Shown piece after piece: positions 1 to 6,305 of a DNA stretch of 9,917 nt; position 1 is the first letter of the stretch, and every line of letters starts with the position of its first letter. The DNA lies in NCBI GenBank assembly GCA_037969175.1, contig JBBKWX010000238.1:1-9917 (forward strand), written 5' to 3'. The translations under genes were made by a program, and so were the position numbers. Origin of the DNA: JBBKWX01 sp037969175. Its GTDB lineage: Bacteria > Bacteroidota > Bacteroidia > AKYH767-A > JBBKVM01. The notes under the pieces were generated by a model that saw nothing but the letters and a program-made list of their open reading frames with translations, searched no databases and had not been told where the DNA came from.

Positions 1-89
1 AAGAGTGAAGTGTCCGCATAATTCAGGGCGCTAAATTAACAATAATTACCCGCCCTAACGTTATGTGAATGCCAACGCATCAATTTTAG

Positions 90-97
90 TATTTTTG
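90..97 (+). promoter_or_regulatory. Candidate Bacteroidota -7 promoter motif of the small lipoprotein gene
   Basis: TATTTTTG is an exact match to the Bacteroidota -7 consensus TAnnTTTG. It ends only 4 bp before the ATG at 102, so a transcript starting at the usual distance would have almost no leader. I see no convincing -33 TTTG at the normal spacing, so this rests on the -7 motif alone. Confidence 0.4.
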
Positions 98-101
98 CAC
101 T

Positions 102-251
102 ATGCAATCCTATCTTAGCCAATCCCGGAGATTTTTAACCATTGTTTTACTTTCTGTTTTTGTTTTGTCTATCAGCTCATGCAGTATCTTAAAAAAAGAT
201 TGCGACTGTCCGGGGTATGGAAAGAAAAGTAATCGGGTCGGGAAACGGTGA
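102..251 (+). CDS. Very small predicted lipoprotein (49 aa)
   Basis: This short reading frame has the layout of a bacterial lipoprotein. A basic N-terminus (Arg9-Arg10) is followed by a hydrophobic stretch at residues 11-24 (FLTIVLLSVFVLSI) and a lipobox ISSC, with Cys27 as the predicted lipidated residue. The mature part would be only 23 residues. It carries two more cysteines (Cys34, Cys36) in KKDCDCPGYGKK and ends strongly basic. I recall similar tiny 'CPGY/CPGF' lipoproteins in Bacteroidota, usually annotated as hypothetical, but I know no function. The ATG at 102 is chosen because it gives the full signal sequence and lies just behind a TAnnTTTG motif. The stop is TGA at 249-251. The main alternative is a chance open frame, but the well-formed lipobox and the biased composition argue against that. 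Confidence 0.62.
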   Translation: MQSYLSQSRRFLTIVLLSVFVLSISSCSILKKDCDCPGYGKKSNRVGKR

Positions 252-273
252 TGATATTCAATTACGATTTACG

Positions 274-478
274 AATTACGAGATACGAATTGTACGTTCT
301 CCGTCCCTGATATAGGTAGACCGATTTTAGTTCTTTCATGTTTTTCCAATAGGAACACGGATTAGGCGGATTTTCGCGGATCTTTTTACCCCCTAAAGGG
401 AGACGGAATTACAAAAATCTATTATTCATTATTTTTAATTGAATTTCACATTTCTAATTGAATTCGTATCTCGTAATT
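274..478. repeat. Possible miniature element with 18-bp perfect inverted ends
   Basis: AATTACGAGATACGAATT at 274-291 has an exact reverse complement at 461-478, with 169 bp between them. The left end is preceded by a partial direct repeat of itself (AATTACGATTTACG, 260-273). The interior codes for nothing I can recognise. It contains a CGGAT-rich block at 355-382, a weak CCC-TAAA-GGG hairpin near 391-400 and an AT-rich tail. I see no clear target-site duplication. It could be a MITE-like non-autonomous element, or two copies of a common intergenic repeat in opposite orientation. Positions 292-354 hold nothing I recognise. Confidence 0.4.
355..382 (+). repeat. CGGAT repeat block, copy 1
   Basis: Three CGGAT pentamers start at 358, 367 and 377, so they are spaced 9 and then 10 bp apart. 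The block begins ACACGGATT, as does the block at 6475-6516, which shows the same 9-then-10 spacing. This looks like a dispersed intergenic repeat family of the genome. Its function is unknown. Confidence 0.6.
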
Positions 479-502
479 GTGTTAGGAGCATACTCCTGAC
501 AC
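479..502. repeat. REP-like hairpin, diverged
   Basis: GTGTTAGGAG and CTCCTGACAC form a 10-bp stem with one G-T wobble around the loop CATA. The central 20 bp (481-500) match 15 of 20 positions of the REP core near the RAYT gene (GTCAGGGGTGTACCCCTGAC). It directly abuts the right end of the inverted-repeat element at 274-478. It could be a diverged solo REP, or a transcription terminator for the upstream lipoprotein, although no T-tract follows. Confidence 0.45.
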
Positions 503-536
503 TACAGCTTTTCAAAGAATACCAAAACATGACGAT

Positions 537-558
537 AATCATCTTTTCGAAAATGATT
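537..558. promoter_or_regulatory. Interrupted palindrome upstream of feoA
   Basis: AATCAT at 537-542 is repeated in inverted form as ATGATT at 553-558, and the core TTTTCGAAAA at 544-553 is itself a perfect 10-bp palindrome. The site lies 50-70 bp upstream of the feoA start, where a transcription factor could bind. I do not recognise the factor. Confidence 0.25.
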
Positions 559-565
559 TATTAAT

Positions 566-573
566 TACCTTTA
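566..573 (+). promoter_or_regulatory. Weak candidate -7 motif of the feoAB promoter
   Basis: TACCTTTA matches the Bacteroidota -7 consensus TAnnTTTG at all but the last base. It lies 33 bp upstream of the feoA ATG and just upstream of the putative metal-regulator site at 581-597. No sure -33 element was found. Confidence 0.3.
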
Positions 574-580
574 CCTCCTA

Positions 581-597
581 TTTATATTCAGTCTAAA
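581..597. promoter_or_regulatory. Putative iron-regulator operator of feoAB
   Basis: TTTATATT-C-AGTCTAAA is an imperfect inverted repeat; the half-sites agree at 6 of 8 positions around a single central base. It resembles TTTAGA...TCTAAA sites, which I associate with DtxR/MntR- or Fur-type metal regulators in Bacteroidota. It sits 9 bp upstream of feoA, between the weak -7 motif and the start, where a bound repressor would block transcription. Position and family knowledge support this, but no regulator gene is present in the window. Confidence 0.35.
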
Positions 598-606
598 TAA
601 AAATAA

Positions 607-849
607 ATGACCCGCAGTCCTGTTTTGAGTCTTGCAGAGATCCCATTGGGTAGAAAAGCCAGAATAGAACGATTTACATCTGAATACCTGAGTTTAAAAT
701 TCCTGGAGATGGGATGCTTGCCGGGTGAAGAAGTAAGTATATATCGGATAGCACCCTTTGGAGATCCTATTGCAGTGATCGTTTCAGGCTATATATTAAG
801 TATGCGACTGGAAGAAGCAAGTACAATTGAGGTAACACTCATAGATTAG
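607..849 (+). CDS. feoA: FeoA, ferrous iron transport accessory protein
   Basis: FeoA is a small cytosolic SH3-like protein that works with the Fe(II) permease FeoB and is thought to modulate it. At 80 residues it has the usual stand-alone FeoA length. Family-typical sequence runs through the whole protein: LAEIPLGRKARI near the N-terminus, then LKFLEMGCLPGEEVSI (residues 31-46), APFGDPIAV (49-57) and the closing strand GYILSMRLEEASTIEV (61-76). The ATG at 607 is the natural start: the domain begins within about ten residues and the upstream sequence is AT-rich non-coding DNA. There is no Shine-Dalgarno sequence, as is normal in this phylum. feoB begins 3 bp after its stop, so the two are surely cotranscribed. 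A possible metal-regulator site lies just upstream at 581-597. Confidence 0.95.
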   Translation: MTRSPVLSLAEIPLGRKARIERFTSEYLSLKFLEMGCLPGEEVSIYRIAPFGDPIAVIVSGYILSMRLEEASTIEVTLID

Positions 850-852
850 TTT

Positions 853-3051
853 ATGTTCGGTACAGAAGAATTTGAGATCAGTATGATGCGTCCCCAGGCT
901 AAAATGTTCAAAGCCGGTGAGGGGAAAACATTAAAAATAGCATTGGTAGGTAACCCAAATAGTGGAAAATCTACTCTATTTAATCTGCTTACCGGGCTCA
1001 ATCAAAAGATCGCAAATTTCCCCGGCGTAACTGTAGAATCACATACCGGCTTTTGTTTTATACCATCTGAAGACGGCAACGGCCGTATTGAACTACGAGT
1101 AACAGATCTTCCCGGCACCTACAGTTTGTATCCCAAAAGCCCGGATGAACGAATCCCCTTTCAGGTATTGTGCGATCCGGGAAATTCTGAACATCCGGAT
1201 CTTACCATAGTTATTGCTGATGCCAGCAATCTGAAAAGAAGCCTGTTCCTTTGCTCGCAGATCATAGATCTGGGTAATCCGGTCATCCTTACCCTCAACA
1301 TGATGGATCAGGCAGAGGATAAAGGCATTGAGATCGATATAGATGCACTTTCCAGAGCACTTGGGATACGCATCGTAGGCATTAATGCCAGAAAAAATAT
1401 CGGTATCAGTAATCTAAAGAAAGCCCTGGCCGGTGAAATACCAATCCCTGAACACAACCTTATTGCAACCCGGGAATTTGCTCCCGAAGTAGTTGATGGA
1501 ATTCGTGATATCGTAAAAGTTAATCGGGAATATGTTGCTTTCCAAATAGCAAGCAACCTGGATCTGATCAATTATTTCAACCTAAGAGCACCAAAAAAAG
1601 AAGCTATACTCCAACTTATCCGGAGGCATCATTTTAGTCCAAGCCGCCAACAAGCTGCGGAGACTCTCAAACGCTATGAGGTTATAACGGAGATCCTGAG
1701 CAAATGTATAAGCCGAAAAGACCTGAACGGAGCCAGAGATCTCACTTCCCGACTTGATAATGTGCTGACACATCGTGTTTGGGGTTACTTTATCTTTTTG
1801 GGGATCTTGTTTTTGATGTTCCAAGCCATATTTGCATGGTCGGTAATTCCCATGGACTTTGTTGAAAGTTCATTTTCAATTCTGAGTTCGTACCTGAACC
1901 AAAACTTACCTGAAGGACTACTTAGTGATCTGCTGGTCAATGGTATCGTGGCAGGCCTGAGTGGAATTGTGATCTTCATTCCCCAAATAGCACTCCTCTT
2001 TTTGTTTATCGCCATCCTGGAAGATACCGGTTATATGGCCAGAGTAAGTTTTCTGATGGATAAGATGATGAGACGGTTCGGTCTCAATGGGAAAAGTGTT
2101 ATCCCATTGGTGAGTGGTGTTGCCTGTGCAGTGCCTGCAATCATGGCAACTCGTACAATTCAGAACTGGAGGGATCGAATTATCACAATCATGGTTACTC
2201 CATTGATGAGTTGCAGTGCAAGATTACCTGTATATACCCTGATCATCGCTATGGTGGTTCCTTCAACCTATTATCTTGGAGTGATCAATTTGCAAGGTCT
2301 GGTATTGATGGGATTATACCTCATTGGATTTTTTGCTGCCATCGGAACTGCATTTGTAATGAAATACCTGATAAAGGCAAGAGACAGAGGATTCTTTATT
2401 ATGGAATTGCCAGTTTACAGAATGCCTCGTTGGTCAAATGTTGGGCTCACTATCCTGGATAAAATAAAAGTATTCCTTTTTGAAGCGGGAAAAGTGATCA
2501 TCGCCATTAGTGTTATACTATGGGTACTTTCATCTTTCGGACCTCCCGGAGTATTTGATGCAATTGAGAAAAAATTTGCAAATACTGCCTATACTGCTGA
2601 TATCCCGGCTGATGAAATAGAAACAAAAATAGCTTCTGAAAAGCTTGAAAGCTCTTTTGCAGGCATCTTTGGTCACGCTATTGAGCCTGCAATTAAACCC
2701 TTGGGCTTTGACTGGAAAATTGGTATTGCACTTATAACTTCATTTGCTGCCCGGGAAGTATTTGTAGGAACCATGGCCACTATATATAGTGTCGGTAGTG
2801 ATGACTCGGATACCCAAAGCATTCGTGAGAAGATGATGGCTGAACGCAATCCTGATACAGGAGAAAAGGTCTATACCAGAGCAACCGGGTTTTCATTGAT
2901 GATATTTTATGCATTTGCCATGCAGTGTATGAGCACTATAGCTGTTGTTAAGAGAGAAACCGGCGGATGGAAGTGGCCATTAATACAGATATTTTATCTT
3001 AGCGCTCTGGCTTATCTGTCAAGTCTGTTAATTTATCAACTATTCAAGTAA
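853..3051 (+). CDS. feoB: FeoB, Fe(II) transporter with N-terminal G domain
   Basis: FeoB is the inner-membrane permease for ferrous iron. The cytosolic G domain shows G1 GNPNSGKST (residues 33-41), the G2 threonine in PGVTVE (Thr60), G3 DLPG (85-88) and G4 NMMD (149-152). The G5 position reads INARKNIG (177-184) instead of the more usual SA-type motif. A helical linker leads to the membrane part, starting near residue 308. The two Gate regions are present: SGVACAVPAIMATRTI (421-436) and LMSCSARLPVY (451-461), with conserved Cys425 and Cys454. The C-terminal signatures FAAREVFVGTMATIY (631-645) and FAMQCMSTIAVVKRETGGWKWP (688-709) are intact. The 732-residue length is normal, and no FeoA or FeoC domain is fused. 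The start at 853 lies 3 bp after feoA; Met11, Met12 or Met18 could also serve, as none has a visible ribosome site and all precede the G domain. Confidence 0.96.
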   Translation: MFGTEEFEISMMRPQAKMFKAGEGKTLKIALVGNPNSGKSTLFNLLTGLNQKIANFPGVTVESHTGFCFIPSEDGNGRIELRVTDLPGTYSLYPKSPDERIPFQVLCDPGNSEHPDLTIVIADASNLKRSLFLCSQIIDLGNPVILTLNMMDQAEDKGIEIDIDALSRALGIRIVGINARKNIGISNLKKALAGEIPIPEHNLIATREFAPEVVDGIRDIVKVNREYVAFQIASNLDLINYFNLRAPKKEAILQLIRRHHFSPSRQQAAETLKRYEVITEILSKCISRKDLNGARDLTSRLDNVLTHRVWGYFIFLGILFLMFQAIFAWSVIPMDFVESSFSILSSYLNQNLPEGLLSDLLVNGIVAGLSGIVIFIPQIALLFLFIAILEDTGYMARVSFLMDKMMRRFGLNGKSVIPLVSGVACAVPAIMATRTIQNWRDRIITIMVTPLMSCSARLPVYTLIIAMVVPSTYYLGVINLQGLVLMGLYLIGFFAAIGTAFVMKYLIKARDRGFFIMELPVYRMPRWSNVGLTILDKIKVFLFEAGKVIIAISVILWVLSSFGPPGVFDAIEKKFANTAYTADIPADEIETKIASEKLESSFAGIFGHAIEPAIKPLGFDWKIGIALITSFAAREVFVGTMATIYSVGSDDSDTQSIREKMMAERNPDTGEKVYTRATGFSLMIFYAFAMQCMSTIAVVKRETGGWKWPLIQIFYLSALAYLSSLLIYQLFK

Positions 3052-3057
3052 AATTTT

Positions 3058-3678
3058 ATGGCTCAACTCGCTGAAGTATTAGCTAAATACGTCCCCGAGA
3101 AAGCTGCATATCCGGCTGCTGATATTATACAGAGATATCGGGTAAAAGTAACCATCACAAATACCCGCGCTTCAAAGTACGGTGACTACAGGGCACCACA
3201 CAACGGACTGGGTCATAGGATAAGTGTCAATCATGACCTGAATCCTTATGCATTCCTGATCACTTTATTGCATGAACTGGCTCATATGGTGGCCCATGTA
3301 AGATATGGACACCGTGATATACAACCACATGGCAATGAGTGGAAAAGGGAATTCCAGATCCTTTTGGATGAATTTACTGCATTGCACATTTTCCCTGACG
3401 ATGTATTGGAAGCTGTAAATAAATATGCCCGAAATATCAAAGCATCCAGCTGTTCTGATCCACATTTGCTCCGAGCACTTAAAAAGTATGATACCCGAAC
3501 AGGTGAATCCATTCATTTGCTTGAAGATCTTGATGAAGGAGCTTGCTTTATTCTGGGCAAAGACCGGATATTTAAAAAGGGTAAGAAACTTAGAAGCAGG
3601 TATATGTGCAAAGAAGTAGGGACAAACAGAGATTTTCTGATAAATGGACTTGCAGAAGTAAGTCCACAGGAATCTTAA
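3058..3678 (+). CDS. SprT-like zinc metalloprotease domain protein
   Basis: This 206-residue protein carries the SprT-like metalloprotease fold. The HExxH motif is HELAH (residues 72-76), with Glu73 as the likely catalytic base. A third histidine, His91 in HGNEWK, completes the expected zinc site. The C-terminal part, around FILGKDRIFKKGKKLRSRYMCKEV (164-187), aligns with the C-terminal domain of SprT proteins. It does not show the paired CxxC motifs of a true zinc ribbon; only scattered cysteines (132, 163, 184) remain. SprT relatives include SPRTN/Wss1-type proteases that act on DNA-protein crosslinks, but the substrate here is unknown. No signal peptide is present, so it should be cytosolic. 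It starts 6 bp after feoB and probably shares its transcript. I infer no role in iron uptake from that alone. Confidence 0.88.
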   Translation: MAQLAEVLAKYVPEKAAYPAADIIQRYRVKVTITNTRASKYGDYRAPHNGLGHRISVNHDLNPYAFLITLLHELAHMVAHVRYGHRDIQPHGNEWKREFQILLDEFTALHIFPDDVLEAVNKYARNIKASSCSDPHLLRALKKYDTRTGESIHLLEDLDEGACFILGKDRIFKKGKKLRSRYMCKEVGTNRDFLINGLAEVSPQES

Positions 3679-3682
3679 TAAA

Positions 3683-3704
3683 TGTATCCAAATACAAGGA
3701 TACA
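3683..3704 (+). terminator. Weak hairpin after the feoA-feoB-sprT cluster
   Basis: TGTATCC and GGATACA form a perfect 7-bp stem around an 8-base loop, 4 bp after the stop of the SprT-like gene. It may end or stabilise the transcript. No clean T-tract follows (ATATCTTTGGG), so it is not a textbook intrinsic terminator. Confidence 0.3.
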
Positions 3705-3760
3705 ATATCTTTGGGAAACAGTATTTGCAAGGATCATAAAGCTCCCCCCATTTTTTTTCT

Positions 3761-3768
3761 TATTTTTG
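3761..3768 (+). promoter_or_regulatory. Candidate -7 promoter motif of the aminotransferase gene
   Basis: TATTTTTG matches TAnnTTTG exactly and ends 19 bp before the ATG at 3788. It follows a homopolymer patch (six C, an A, eight T at 3745-3759). No clear -33 element is visible. It suggests the aminotransferase is transcribed separately from the feo cluster. Confidence 0.45.
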
Positions 3769-3787
3769 TTAGAATTCAAATTAAGCT

Positions 3788-5077
3788 ATGTTGACTGAAA
3801 CCACACATAAAAAACCAAATCCAAAAGTTTCGGAAATGGCCGAAAATCTGATCGGTTCTGAAATAATAAAACTTGCAGCAGAGATCAATAAAAAGATAAA
3901 AGCCGGGCAGGTAATAGATAATTTTACAATAGGTGATTTTGATCCTGCTATATTTCCTATTCCGGCAGACCTGAATAAGGCCATCCAACAAGCATATGCT
4001 GATGGTGAAACAAATTACCCACCGGCAAATGGAGTTCTTAGACTTAGAAAAGCAGCATCAGAATATATAAAGAAAAGACAGGGACTGGAATATGATCCTG
4101 AAGATTTTCTGATCTCAGGTGGTGCCAGACCTTTGATTTATGCGATTTATTCTACCGTGTTAGATCCGGGTGATTCAGTGATCTTCCCTGTTCCCTCATG
4201 GAATAACAATCATTATACGCATTTACACAGAAGCAAGCAGATCTGCGTCGAAGCCAGGCCTGAAAATAACTTCATGCCTACCGCAGCTGACATAGCACCG
4301 CATATTTCTGAAGCCTATCTGATTGCATTATGCAGTCCTTTGAATCCGACAGGAACAGTTTTCAGCAAGTCTGATCTGGAGCAGATATGCGATCTTGTAT
4401 TGGAAGAGAACAAGCGCAGAGCGGGTATTCGCAAGCCATTATATTTGATGTATGATCAGATCTATTGGACCCTCACTTTTGGTGAAACCAAACATTATGA
4501 TCCTGTAAGTCTCAGACCTGAGATGCGTGATTATACCATTTTTGTAGATGGAATATCCAAATCATTTGCTGCAACCGGAGTTCGTGTTGGTTGGGCCTTT
4601 GGTCCTCATAAAGTGATGAGCAAGATGAAAGCTATACTAAGCCATGTTGGAGCCTGGTCTCCCAAAGCTGAGCAAGTTGCTACTGCCAAATTTATCGCAG
4701 ATGAAAATGCTGTAGATACTTATCTGGATTGGATCAAAGAAGAAGTTATTCTCCGTTTAAATTTATTCTATAAAGGATTTATGGAGTTGAAGCAAGCCGG
4801 TTTTAATGTTGATGCCATTACACCACAGGCAGCTATCTATCTTACTGCTAAGATCGACTTACGAGGTAAGACCACAAAAGAGGGTAAATTGTTGGAGAGC
4901 ATGAGTGATGTTACAACATTCCTTATTGATGAAGCGAACCTGGCATTAGTGCCATTCACCTCATTCGGTGCGTCTGATGATTCCCCGTGGTATCGTCTTT
5001 CCGTAGGAACTTGTCCAAAAGAAAGCATATCCGATATATTTGCCCGCCTGAGAAACGCGATGGCATCGTTAAGCTAG
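3788..5077 (+). CDS. PLP-dependent aminotransferase, class I/II
   Basis: This is a fold-type I aminotransferase of 429 residues, the usual size, acting in the cytosol with pyridoxal phosphate. Recognisable sites in order are: TNYPPANGVLRLRKA (75-89), the GGARPLIYAI phosphate-binding region (111-120), the aromatic Trp138 in PSWNNNHY, the NPTG motif (186-189), Asp223 and Tyr226 in YDQIYW, the Schiff-base lysine Lys258 in GISKSFAATGVRVGW, Arg266, and the carboxylate-binding arginine Arg403 in WYRLSVG. The set fits the aspartate/aromatic aminotransferase group (subgroup I-gamma like), but the amino-acid substrate cannot be read from the sequence, so no symbol is given. It stands alone: 109 bp separate it from the upstream gene and 62 bp from the next, each gap with its own -7 motif. 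The ATG at 3788 lies 19 bp after that motif. MALFRSAG-type frames on the opposite strand are shadows. Confidence 0.92.
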   Translation: MLTETTHKKPNPKVSEMAENLIGSEIIKLAAEINKKIKAGQVIDNFTIGDFDPAIFPIPADLNKAIQQAYADGETNYPPANGVLRLRKAASEYIKKRQGLEYDPEDFLISGGARPLIYAIYSTVLDPGDSVIFPVPSWNNNHYTHLHRSKQICVEARPENNFMPTAADIAPHISEAYLIALCSPLNPTGTVFSKSDLEQICDLVLEENKRRAGIRKPLYLMYDQIYWTLTFGETKHYDPVSLRPEMRDYTIFVDGISKSFAATGVRVGWAFGPHKVMSKMKAILSHVGAWSPKAEQVATAKFIADENAVDTYLDWIKEEVILRLNLFYKGFMELKQAGFNVDAITPQAAIYLTAKIDLRGKTTKEGKLLESMSDVTTFLIDEANLALVPFTSFGASDDSPWYRLSVGTCPKESISDIFARLRNAMASLS

Positions 5078-5120
5078 ATCTAATTAGGAATAGCCATTAA
5101 GTTTTAAGATTTTCGCACGA

Positions 5121-5129
5121 TATTTTTTG
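5121..5129 (+). promoter_or_regulatory. Candidate -7 promoter motif of the guanylyltransferase gene
   Basis: TATTTTTTG is one T longer than TAnnTTTG and lies 10 bp before the ATG at 5140. A TTTTAAG about 19 bp upstream (5102-5108) could serve as a poor -33 element. It suggests independent transcription within the 62-bp gap. Confidence 0.35.
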
Positions 5130-5139
5130 ATCCCAATCA

Positions 5140-6225
5140 ATGAGCAACCGTTATTGCATTATAATGGCCGGAGGAATCGGAAGCCGTTTCTGGCCTATGA
5201 GTCGTACTGCCCATCCCAAACAATTTCTTGATATCCTTGGCACCGGACGCAGTTTGCTTCAACAGACCTTTGATCGTGTTCTGAAAATTTGTCCGGCTGA
5301 TCAGATCTATGTAGTGACCAATGAAAGTTATATTGATCTTGTAAAAAATCAGTTACCTGAGATCTCTATTGATCAGATCCTCGGTGAGCCTCTGCGTAGA
5401 AATACGGCGCCCTGTATAGCATATGCTACCTACAAGATCGCGATTAGTAATCCCAATGCGAATATCATGGTTGCTCCAAGTGACCATGTAATAGCTGATG
5501 ATATTGCCTTTGAAAAAGCTATTGTTTTGGCAATGGATTTTACCGAAAAAAATGACAGCCTTGTCACGCTTGGAATTCATCCAAGCAGACCGGATACCGG
5601 TTATGGCTATATCCAATATGTAGATAAACCTGTTGATAATTCAGATTCTTTATTCAAGGTTAAAACCTTTACAGAAAAGCCAAATCTGGATATGGCAAAG
5701 TTCTTTTTGTCAAGTGGTGATTTTTTATGGAATGCAGGGATCTTTGTTTGGAGTCTGAAAAGTATCAGGGCTGCTTTTGAAAAATATCTCCCTGAAATGC
5801 ATACCCTTTTTACTGAAGGTTCAGAAAATTTTGGGACAAAGAATGAAGCAAAGTTTATCAAGAATACCTATGCATTGTGTACCAATATTTCCATTGATTA
5901 CGGTATTATGGAAAAGGCTGATAATGTTTTTGTATTGCCATCAGAATTTGGATGGAGCGATCTTGGAACCTGGGGCTCATTGTATGATCACACAACAAAA
6001 GACAAAAACGACAATGCTATCGTAGGTAAGAATGTAATGATGTATGATAGCATGAATAATATTGTAAACGTACCTGCCAATAAATTGGTCGTCTTACAAG
6101 GACTGGATGGCTATATCGTTGTCCAATCTGATGATCTGCTTTTAGTTTGTAAAAAAGAAGATGAGCAACAGATCAAGACCTATGTCAACGATGTGAAGTT
6201 GAATAAAGGAGATAAGTGGGTTTAA
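5140..6225 (+). CDS. manC: Mannose-1-phosphate guanylyltransferase
   Basis: This enzyme joins mannose 1-phosphate and GTP to give GDP-mannose and pyrophosphate, supplying mannose, fucose or related sugars for surface glycans. The N-terminal nucleotidyltransferase signature runs from Gly11 to Phe29 (GGIGSRFWPMSR...PKQF). Further family motifs are GEPLRRNTAPCIAYA (82-96), APSDHVI (112-118), PDTGYGYIQY (151-160), FTEKP (177-181), FLWNAGIFVW (195-204), SIDYGIMEKA (251-260) and GWSDLGTWGSLY (271-282). At 361 residues it is the short, single-function form: the cupin-like phosphomannose isomerase domain of the bifunctional enzymes (around 470 residues) is missing, and only a beta-helix-like tail follows. 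No other polysaccharide gene is present within the window. The ATG at 5140 lies immediately ahead of the core fold. The symbol manC is used for the activity; rfbM, cpsB or mpg would be equivalent names. Confidence 0.94.
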   Translation: MSNRYCIIMAGGIGSRFWPMSRTAHPKQFLDILGTGRSLLQQTFDRVLKICPADQIYVVTNESYIDLVKNQLPEISIDQILGEPLRRNTAPCIAYATYKIAISNPNANIMVAPSDHVIADDIAFEKAIVLAMDFTEKNDSLVTLGIHPSRPDTGYGYIQYVDKPVDNSDSLFKVKTFTEKPNLDMAKFFLSSGDFLWNAGIFVWSLKSIRAAFEKYLPEMHTLFTEGSENFGTKNEAKFIKNTYALCTNISIDYGIMEKADNVFVLPSEFGWSDLGTWGSLYDHTTKDKNDNAIVGKNVMMYDSMNNIVNVPANKLVVLQGLDGYIVVQSDDLLLVCKKEDEQQIKTYVNDVKLNKGDKWV

Positions 6226-6231
6226 AACCGA

Positions 6232-6273
6232 AAATAACACCTAAATAACACCTAACACCCAAATAACACCTAA
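6232..6273. repeat. Short A/C-rich repeat (AAATAACACCTAA x3)
   Basis: The 13-mer AAATAACACCTAA occurs exactly at 6232-6244, 6243-6255 and 6261-6273, directly after manC. Degenerate AACAYTTAAC units continue to about 6292. It is a simple tandem repeat with no evident function. It opens the 521-bp gene-free spacer 6226-6746. Confidence 0.7.
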
Positions 6274-6305
6274 CACTTAACATTTAACATCTAATGATTA
6301 AGTAT

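Noticed and set aside
1..19. Possible divergent minus-strand gene start (ATG complementary to 17-19)
   Set aside because: Only six codons lie inside the window, and no convincing promoter is seen, so it cannot be supported.
25..56. AGGGCG...CGCCCT inverted repeat as a terminator
   Set aside because: The stem is 6 bp with a 20-base loop and no T-tract follows; too weak to call.
391..400. CCC-TAAA-GGG hairpin as a regulatory structure
   Set aside because: A 3-bp stem is insufficient; it resembles a degenerate common Bacteroidota intergenic word and was only noted inside the larger element.
3265..3705. Minus-strand open frame of 146 codons over the SprT-like gene
   Set aside because: It lies opposite a gene with clear catalytic motifs, its translation shows no domain, and it has no promoter-like context.
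3788..6225. Aminotransferase and manC as one sugar-nucleotide operon
   Set aside because: There is a 62-bp gap with its own -7 motif, and the aminotransferase has fold-type I amino-acid aminotransferase motifs, not those of sugar aminotransferases (DegT family).
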